Part shown: piece after piece, positions 58,555-64,000 of the stretch
How the letters are laid out: every line of letters starts with the position of its first letter
Numbering within the stretch: position 1 is the first letter of the stretch
Source: Neisseriaceae bacterium PsAf
Lineage (GTDB): Bacteria > Pseudomonadota > Gammaproteobacteria > Burkholderiales > Neisseriaceae
Direction of reading: 5' to 3'
Length of the DNA: 64,000 nucleotides
NCBI GenBank assembly: GCA_017114885.1
Contig: WNLJ01000013.1
Coordinates: forward strand, 1-64,000
Translations under genes and position numbers: made by a program
The notes under the pieces: generated by a model
Databases searched by the model: none
Seen by the model: the letters and a program-made list of their open reading frames with translations, nothing else
What the model was told of the DNA's origin: nothing

Positions 58555-59355
58555 ATGATTTTATTATCGGTAAAACATTTAAATATTTCTTTTAAGACCC
58601 AAGATGGCATGATACATGCGGTCAAGTCCTTGAACTTTGAACTTGAAAAGGGAAAAACGCTAGGTATTGTCGGAGAATCAGGATCAGGGAAAACACAAAC
58701 AGGCTTTGCAATAATAGGATTGCTTGCCGATAACGCTCAGGCTGATGGTGATATTCTTTTTAATGGCAATAATATTTTAAATTTACCTGATAAAGAAATG
58801 AATCGCTTGCGTAGTAACCAAATTGCTATGATTTTCCAAGATCCTATGACGGCATTGAATCCTTATTTAACTATTGGTAAGCAATTATGTGAGGTATTAA
58901 TTTATCATAAAAAAATGTCAAAAAAACAGGCCTATACCAAAGCAGTTGAAATGTTAGAGGCAGTACAAATTCCTTACCCAGAACAAAGGATGAAGCAATA
59001 TCCACATGAATTTTCTGGAGGTATGCGACAACGTGTGGTAATAGCAATGGCTTTATTATGTGAGCCTGATTTATTAATTGCTGATGAACCAACGACTGCT
59101 TTAGATGTAACTGTTCAGGCTCAGATTGTTGATTTATTAAAAAATATTAAAAATGAATTTGACATGGGCATGATATTTATTAGTCATGATTTGGGCGTAG
59201 TTGCTAGTTTGTGTGATGACATATTGGTGATGAAATTAGGTGAAGAGGTTGAATCAGGGACAAGAGATGAAGTGTTCTTAAGACCCGAGCATCCTTATAC
59301 TAAAGGACTGTTGAGTGCTATTCCTAAATTACCAGACGGGACATATGGAGAATGA
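58555..59355 (+). CDS. oppD: Oligopeptide ABC transporter ATPase OppD
   Basis: 266 residues. Walker A GESGSGKT (around 40-47), the Q-loop [10 protein letters not shown], signature FSGGMRQR and Walker [13 protein letters not shown] are intact. It is shorter than the ~335-residue OppD because it ends soon after the AIPKLPDG oligopeptide-transport motif and so lacks the Fe-S-containing C-terminal extension found in some homologues. It overlaps oppF by 4 bases (ATGA). Confidence 0.95.
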   Translation: MILLSVKHLNISFKTQDGMIHAVKSLNFELEKGKTLGIVGESGSGKTQTGFAIIGLLADNAQADGDILFNGNNILNLPDKEMNRLRSNQIAMIFQDPMTALNPYLTIGKQLCEVLIYHKKMSKKQAYTKAVEMLEAVQIPYPEQRMKQYPHEFSGGMRQRVVIAMALLCEPDLLIADEPTTALDVTVQAQIVDLLKNIKNEFDMGMIFISHDLGVVASLCDDILVMKLGEEVESGTRDEVFLRPEHPYTKGLLSAIPKLPDGTYGE

Positions 59356-60164
59356 ATAAAATGTCTGACGTACTATTAGAAGTCAACAACTTATCGGTAG
59401 ACTTTTATATTCCTAAAAAAGATTCTATTTTTCCATTTAAAAAAGATATTGTCACAGCGGTTAATAATGTATCTTTTCAAATGCAAAAAGGAGAAGTGTT
59501 AGGTATAGTAGGGGAATCTGGTTCGGGTAAATCTACTATTGCACGTGCTATTATAGGTTTGAATAAATCAACTTCAGGCTCGGTCAAATTGAATCAGCAA
59601 GAGTTAACGGATTTACATGCTCATCAATTACGTTTGGCACGTAAAGACATGCAAATGATTTTTCAAGATCCGCTTGCTTCGTTAGATCCTAGAATGACTT
59701 TAGGCAATATTATTGCAGAACCCCTAAAGATTTATGAACCTGAATTGTCCAAACAAGAAAGAAGGAAAAAAGTAGAAGAGATGTTGGAGAGAGTAGGTTT
59801 ATCTAAAAATATGATTAACCGTTATCCGCATGAATTTTCAGGAGGTCAATGCCAACGTATTGGTGTAGCAAGGGCATTGGTGGTTAGACCTCAATTACTT
59901 ATTTGTGATGAGCCAACCACAGCTTTGGATATGACCATACAGGCGCAGATTATCGAATTGTTACAGCAGATTAATCGTGAATTTAATATGGCCATTCTAT
60001 TAATTACACATGATTTTCGAGTAGTGGCAGGTATGTGTGAACATGTTTTAGTTATTCAACATGGAAAACAAGTAGAATATAGTGATACCTTATCTTTATT
60101 TTGCCAGCCTCAAGAAAATTATACCAAAGAACTCTTGGCTTCTATCCCTAGATTGCCTGATTAA
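59352..60164 (+). CDS. oppF: Oligopeptide ABC transporter ATPase OppF
   Basis: 270 residues. Walker A GESGSGKST (around 57-65), FQDPLASLDPRMT, signature FSGGQCQR, Walker [13 protein letters not shown]. It pairs with OppD to power uptake. It ends at the AIPRLPD-like motif. Last gene of the oppA1-oppA2-oppB-C-D-F operon. Confidence 0.95.
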   Translation: MNKMSDVLLEVNNLSVDFYIPKKDSIFPFKKDIVTAVNNVSFQMQKGEVLGIVGESGSGKSTIARAIIGLNKSTSGSVKLNQQELTDLHAHQLRLARKDMQMIFQDPLASLDPRMTLGNIIAEPLKIYEPELSKQERRKKVEEMLERVGLSKNMINRYPHEFSGGQCQRIGVARALVVRPQLLICDEPTTALDMTIQAQIIELLQQINREFNMAILLITHDFRVVAGMCEHVLVIQHGKQVEYSDTLSLFCQPQENYTKELLASIPRLPD

Positions 60165-60183
60165 TCATTAAAGGGTTATTATT

Positions 60184-60669
60184 ATGTCAAAAGTTGAAAT
60201 AGCATTTGAAAAAAAGATATTACCTGCTGAAAAAATAACTTCTCAGTTAAAAAATTCAATCCATCCCGTGGTGTTTACCAATGGCTGTTTTGATATCTTA
60301 CATAGAGGTCATGTAACTTATTTAGCAGAAGCCAAAGCGTTAGGACAATCTTTAATTGTAGCTCTAAATACAGATGAATCTGTTAAACGACAAGGTAAAG
60401 GAGAAGATAGACCGATTAATACCTTGGATAATCGCATGGCTGTCATTGCCGCTTTAGAAAGTGTAGATTTTGTGACCTGGTTTGATGAAGATACTCCTTT
60501 AAAATTAATAGAATTACTAAAACCCGATATCCTAGTTAAAGGAGGAGATTGGCCAATTGAAAAAATAGTAGGTTATCAAGAAACGATATCAAGAGGTGGA
60601 AAAGTTTATTCTATCCCTTTTTTGTATCACACTTCGACAACACAAACTATAAAAAAAATAAGAGGATAA
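60184..60669 (+). CDS. hldE: D-glycero-beta-D-manno-heptose 1-phosphate adenylyltransferase
   Basis: 161 residues, matching only the C-terminal nucleotidyltransferase half of enteric HldE (rfaE2). Motifs: [16 protein letters not shown] (the HxGH site, residues 31-46) and the C-terminal STTQTIKKI (the ISTT-type motif). It makes ADP-heptose for the LOS core, and with hldD at 27230 it supplies the pathway. A separate rfaE1 kinase gene must be elsewhere, as in other Neisseriaceae. The start is 20 bases after oppF. Confidence 0.92.
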   Translation: MSKVEIAFEKKILPAEKITSQLKNSIHPVVFTNGCFDILHRGHVTYLAEAKALGQSLIVALNTDESVKRQGKGEDRPINTLDNRMAVIAALESVDFVTWFDEDTPLKLIELLKPDILVKGGDWPIEKIVGYQETISRGGKVYSIPFLYHTSTTQTIKKIRG

Positions 60670-60688
60670 TTTATTTAAAAAATTAGTT

Positions 60689-61660
60689 ATGAGTCTCTCT
60701 CCCCAATATCCTTTTTTGAATATTATTTCTTTGTTGAATAAAAATAAATTTTGGTATTTTACCGATTTGGAAAAGACGCTGAATTTAAACCATAGCGATT
60801 GTTTAAAGCAAATTAAAATGCTTGAACAGTTATTTCCAGAGCATATTCAAGTAACATCTGATTCCATAGAATTATTAATTCCAATTGCTTTATTTACCTC
60901 AAATGATTTTATAGAGTTTAGTTCGAAACATTTATTGCAAGTGGAAGTAATCAATACCTGTTTATCCACCAATAGCGTACTAATTAACCGGATTAAAGAA
61001 GGACAACAAGGAGTTGCTCATCAGGTACTTGTGACCAATGAGCAATTAGAAGGTCGTGGAAGGCAAGAGCACCATTGGCAAAGTGTTGTAGGTCATAGCC
61101 TAATTTTCAGTCTAGCTTGGGAAGTACAATTAACTCAAGAGATACAAACAATTCCATTGGTTATAGCGGTTGCCATTGGCAGAGCATTACAGCATTTTAA
61201 TGTTGAAATTCAGATTAAATGGCCTAATGATATTGTCATTGCTTATCAAAAATTAGCTGGTATCTTGGTTGAAAGTATTAGGTATCAGTCCCATAAAATG
61301 CTTGTTATAGGAATAGGGATGAATTTTAATTCAGGATACGTTAAAAATGCGGATAATATTTCTTTAAATCAATTAAATCCCGATATTAATCCTACACAAT
61401 TATTAAGCGTGTTGCTAGATGAGATTGAGCAAGCTTTGATAACTTATTTGGAAAATGGATTTGAAAGTTTTCAAAAAGAATTCAATCAATGGCATAGAGA
61501 TGTTGGCAAAATGGTCAGACTAACGTTTAAACAGGAAACTATCTTGGAAGGAATAGTCCAAGAAATTGCTAGCAATGGTGCATTGGTTATCGTTGATTTA
61601 GAGGGTAAAAAACATGATGTAACCACTTCTGACTTCTCTTTACGGGTTCTAGATACTTAG
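60689..61660 (+). CDS. birA: Bifunctional biotin ligase BirA
   Basis: 323 residues. An N-terminal winged-helix region (ISLLNKNKFWYFTDLEKTLNLNHSDCLKQI) precedes the ligase domain, with the biotin-binding GRGRQEHHW (around 128-136), IKWPNDIVI and AGILVES. The C-terminal SH3-like domain is complete. It attaches biotin to AccB and may repress biotin genes. In Neisseria the homologue is fused to a CoaX pantothenate kinase; here the gene ends at the ligase, and argC follows. No ribosome site stands out. Confidence 0.93.
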   Translation: MSLSPQYPFLNIISLLNKNKFWYFTDLEKTLNLNHSDCLKQIKMLEQLFPEHIQVTSDSIELLIPIALFTSNDFIEFSSKHLLQVEVINTCLSTNSVLINRIKEGQQGVAHQVLVTNEQLEGRGRQEHHWQSVVGHSLIFSLAWEVQLTQEIQTIPLVIAVAIGRALQHFNVEIQIKWPNDIVIAYQKLAGILVESIRYQSHKMLVIGIGMNFNSGYVKNADNISLNQLNPDINPTQLLSVLLDEIEQALITYLENGFESFQKEFNQWHRDVGKMVRLTFKQETILEGIVQEIASNGALVIVDLEGKKHDVTTSDFSLRVLDT

Positions 61661-61681
61661 TAACTAGTAAGCCTATAGACT

Positions 61682-61709
61682 TTGCAGTAAAATCAGTATG
61701 TAATATAGA
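61682..61709 (+). promoter_or_regulatory. Candidate promoter of argC
   Basis: TTGCAG (61682-61687) and TATAGA (61704-61709) are 16 bases apart, 45 bases before the argC ATG. I saw no clear ARG box. Confidence 0.55.
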
Positions 61710-61753
61710 ATATCAAAATATTTTAACATAACCTCGAACTTTAAGGATATTTC

Positions 61754-62800
61754 ATGAGTCAAAAGATAAGAGTGAGCGTAGTAGGTGCCACAGGCTATAC
61801 GGGTGTTGAGTTATTGAGATTATTAGCCAATCATCCTCAGGTAGAAGTCGTTAATGTAACCAGTCGTCAAGAGCAAGGGCGTTTGGTCTCTGAAATTTTT
61901 CCTAGTTTGCGTTCTTTTTATAACTTGAAATTTACCAATCCACATGATGATGAATTAAGTCAATCAGATGTAGTGTTTTTTGCAACACCCCATACAGTGG
62001 CGATGAAACAAGTTGCTAAGTTGTTGCAAAAAGGAACAAAAGTTATTGATTTATCAGCTGATTTTAGATTAAAAAACATTCCTATTTGGGAGCAATGGTA
62101 CAAAGTTAAGCATGAAGCGACTGAATATGTTAAGCAAGCAGTTTATGGATTGGTTGAATTGAATCGTGAAAAAATTAAAAAAGCTCAATTAGTAGCGGCA
62201 CCAGGTTGTTATGTTACTTGTGTTACTTTAGGTTTATTACCAGTATTAGCGCAGGATTTATTAGATAAAGATACTAATATTATTGCTGATTGTAAGTCTG
62301 GAGTTTCTGGGGCGGGAAAATCCGCGAAAATACCTAACTTATTTTGTGAAGCGAGTGATAGCATGAAAGCCTATGCATTACAAGGTCATCGCCATTTTCC
62401 AGAAATTCAACAGAATATTGCTTTATTTGATCAGGATATAGCTAAAAAACTGGTCTTTTTGCCCCATCTAATTCCTATGATAAGAGGCATGCAGGCAACA
62501 ATTTATATTCGATTAAAAGACGATTCAATTGATTTACAAAAAGTGTTTGAAGATTACTATAGAAATGAAAAATTTGTAGATGTGCTACCACAAGGGGCAG
62601 TACCAGAAACTAAAAATGTTCGAGGTTCTAATATTTGCCAACTGGCAGTGCATAAAATGTATGAGAGTGATTGCTACGTTATATTATCTACTATTGATAA
62701 TTTAATGAAAGGGGCTTCAGGGCAAGCAGTACAAAACATGAATGTTATGTTTGGACTGGCAGAATCCTTAGGTTTAGATTTAGTGCCTTTGGTCCCTTAA
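61754..62800 (+). CDS. argC: N-acetyl-gamma-glutamyl-phosphate reductase
   Basis: 348 residues. The NADP motif VGATGYTGVELLRLL (residues 10-24) and the catalytic cysteine in APGCYVTCVTLGLLP (around 150) are intact, followed by SGVSGAGKSAK. It is the third step of arginine synthesis. The gene stands alone, and the following lipoprotein starts 16 bases later. Confidence 0.97.
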   Translation: MSQKIRVSVVGATGYTGVELLRLLANHPQVEVVNVTSRQEQGRLVSEIFPSLRSFYNLKFTNPHDDELSQSDVVFFATPHTVAMKQVAKLLQKGTKVIDLSADFRLKNIPIWEQWYKVKHEATEYVKQAVYGLVELNREKIKKAQLVAAPGCYVTCVTLGLLPVLAQDLLDKDTNIIADCKSGVSGAGKSAKIPNLFCEASDSMKAYALQGHRHFPEIQQNIALFDQDIAKKLVFLPHLIPMIRGMQATIYIRLKDDSIDLQKVFEDYYRNEKFVDVLPQGAVPETKNVRGSNICQLAVHKMYESDCYVILSTIDNLMKGASGQAVQNMNVMFGLAESLGLDLVPLVP

Positions 62801-62815
62801 ATTAGGAGAAAGAAT

Positions 62816-63445
62816 ATGCAAAAAATAACAGGTTTATTAGGTATAGCTATATTAACTTTATCAGGTTGTGTGAGTGTTGGTGATGGACAATCTCGAATGC
62901 ATAAATCAGCTTTGTATGGGTTAACCAGTGCGGCTACTTGTGCTGCTATTGGTGCAGCAACTGCCCCTGATGGTAAGAGTGGCCGATATGCCACTAATGC
63001 TGGGGCAGTATGTGGCGCTATTGGGGCGATTGCAGGCTCTGTGGCTGAAAATAATGCCACACGCTTACAAGAAGATATAAGAGTACTCAATCCTCAGGTA
63101 GGTGTTTCTTTTGGTCCTAATAATAGTTATGTATTGGTTTCTATGCCAGAATATTTGGCCATGTCTGATAGTAATACAGTTAATCCCAATATGTATCCAG
63201 TATTACAACGTGTAGGTAAGTATTTAAGAGATAATCCGATGATACAACCTGAAATTTATAGTTATGTGAATAACGGCATAGATGAATCTGAAAATTCATT
63301 AATTGCTCGACAAGAAGCACAAGCAGTAGCTAATTATCTTAGAAACTATACAACGAATACAAAACCTCCTGTTGTTTATCCTAGAGGTTCTAATGATAAC
63401 GCCCAACAGCATGGTAATAGAGTAGAAATTTTAATGCGAAAATAG
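62816..63445 (+). CDS. OmpA-family lipoprotein with glycine-zipper region
   Basis: 209 residues. Lipobox LSGC (Cys18). Residues 30-70 form a Gly/Ala-rich hydrophobic stretch (TCAAIGAATAPDG, AVCGAIGAIAGSVAE) like the glycine zipper of outer-membrane lipoproteins. The C-terminal 120 residues fit a reduced OmpA-like peptidoglycan-binding domain, with LIARQEAQAVANYLRN and HGNRVEILMRK at the end. A tether between outer membrane and peptidoglycan is inferred. Good AGGAG ribosome site. Confidence 0.82.
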   Translation: MQKITGLLGIAILTLSGCVSVGDGQSRMHKSALYGLTSAATCAAIGAATAPDGKSGRYATNAGAVCGAIGAIAGSVAENNATRLQEDIRVLNPQVGVSFGPNNSYVLVSMPEYLAMSDSNTVNPNMYPVLQRVGKYLRDNPMIQPEIYSYVNNGIDESENSLIARQEAQAVANYLRNYTTNTKPPVVYPRGSNDNAQQHGNRVEILMRK

Positions 63446-63544
63446 TTAAGTTCATATGGTCATATTAATATAATTAATAATGATTGAAAATTTGATAAAA
63501 AAGATTACAATTAGAGTTAGATAATGTTTGAGAAGGAGAACGAA

Positions 63545-63907
63545 ATGAGTGATGAATTTGAAACTTCTGCTACAGCGGAAGAACCTATCGTTTTCACAGA
63601 AAGTTGTTGTGTGAAGGTGCAGGATTTGATTGCAGAAGAAAATAATCCAGATTTAAAATTGAGAGTTTTTGTACACGGTGGTGGTTGCTCAGGCTTTCAG
63701 TATGGTTTTACATTTGATGAAATTGTGAATGAAGATGATTTTCAAGTTGAAAAGTCAGGGTTAACATTCTTAATTGATCCAATGAGCTATCAATATTTAT
63801 TGGGCGCTGAGATTGATTATAAAGAAAGTTTACACGGTTCTCAATTTGTGATTCGCAATCCTAATGCAGTAACAACTTGTGGTTGTGGTTCTTCATTTTC
63901 AGTTTAA
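63545..63907 (+). CDS. erpA: Iron-sulfur cluster insertion protein ErpA
   Basis: 120 residues from the ATG at 63545, because GAAGGAGAAC lies at a good distance; an earlier ATG at 63524 is within the leader. A-type carrier with cysteines 48 (GGGCSGF), 112 and 114 (TCGCGSSF). It delivers Fe-S clusters to apo-proteins. The fold and length are standard. Confidence 0.95.
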   Translation: MSDEFETSATAEEPIVFTESCCVKVQDLIAEENNPDLKLRVFVHGGGCSGFQYGFTFDEIVNEDDFQVEKSGLTFLIDPMSYQYLLGAEIDYKESLHGSQFVIRNPNAVTTCGCGSSFSV

Positions 63908-63938
63908 TATTCAATAAATATAATATTAACGACTAAAA

Positions 63939-63971
63939 TAAACTCTCTGATTAAAGAGAGTTTATTTTTTT
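63939..63971 (+). terminator. Terminator after erpA
   Basis: Ten-base perfect stem TAAACTCTCT / AGAGAGTTTA with a six-base loop and a T7 run after it. Confidence 0.93.
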
Positions 63972-64000
63972 ATGCAACTAGTGTTATAGTAGTTCATAGA

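Noticed and set aside
1-64000. CRISPR arrays, insertion sequences, prophage, tRNA or rRNA genes
   Set aside because: I found no regularly spaced repeats, no transposase or integrase gene, no phage structural genes and no tRNA or rRNA signature on reading both strands. The only structured RNA gene seen is the SRP RNA.
1-64000. Neisserial DNA uptake sequences
   Set aside because: I did not see the usual GCCGTCTGAA element or its complement, and the terminators are built from other stems. A variant dialect cannot be excluded without counting frequent 10-12-mers genome-wide.

Overview
The window is strongly AT-rich and reads as a chromosome segment of a low-GC member of the Neisseriaceae (Betaproteobacteria). 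The best evidence is the neisserial block dnaB-pilH-pilI-pilJ-pilK-pilL (minor type IV pilins next to the replicative helicase). Ribosomal protein S1, LeuA and other core proteins also look neisserial from memory of those families. I saw no copies of the usual neisserial DNA-uptake sequence, and the terminators do not contain it. AT bias plus many broken accessory genes suggests a host-associated lineage in gene loss; that is inference.

Layout. 1-4080: wrecked nitric-oxide/hydroxylamine detoxification genes (hcp, hcr) beside an intact nsrR, then a frameshifted HEPN-type gene. 4095-10515 (minus): a complete nickel urease operon, ureA-B-C-E-F-J-G-D, ending in a DUF1275 membrane protein. 10659-16094: 4.5S SRP RNA, then the minus-strand minor pilin cluster and dnaB. 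16274-38864: mostly intact housekeeping genes: purL, glnA, prmC, murJ, dusB-fis-purH-hldD-(serpin-like lipoprotein)-apaH, tig-clpP-clpX, trxA, cmk, rpsA, ihfB, and a leuA fused to a phage-repressor-like DNA-binding domain with paired repeats upstream. 39000-51637: an aryl polyene (APE) pigment cluster in visible decay. 51641-53300: a broken DUF805 locus and an unknown gene. 53383-60164: an oligopeptide ABC transporter with two tandem binding lipoproteins. 60184-64000: hldE-type adenylyltransferase, birA, argC, an OmpA-like lipoprotein and erpA.

Main observation. Disruptions are confined to accessory genes: hcp, hcr, the HEPN gene, at least seven APE genes and the DUF805 gene. Most are single-base changes in A or T runs of 6-9, while equally long runs inside purL and murJ are intact. 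This argues for real, fairly recent gene decay, or for slippage-regulated expression, rather than sequencing error. The carrier proteins, phosphopantetheinyl transferase, ketosynthases and LolA-like carrier of the APE cluster still have open frames, whereas the ketoreductase, ligase-dehydratase, glycosyltransferase, thioesterase, exporter and flavoprotein are broken.

Less expected features worth follow-up are the HTH-LeuA fusion with a possible operator pair, a lipoprotein with a serpin-like C-terminus, the frameshifted HEPN gene, and hairpins placed directly in front of cmk and rpsA.
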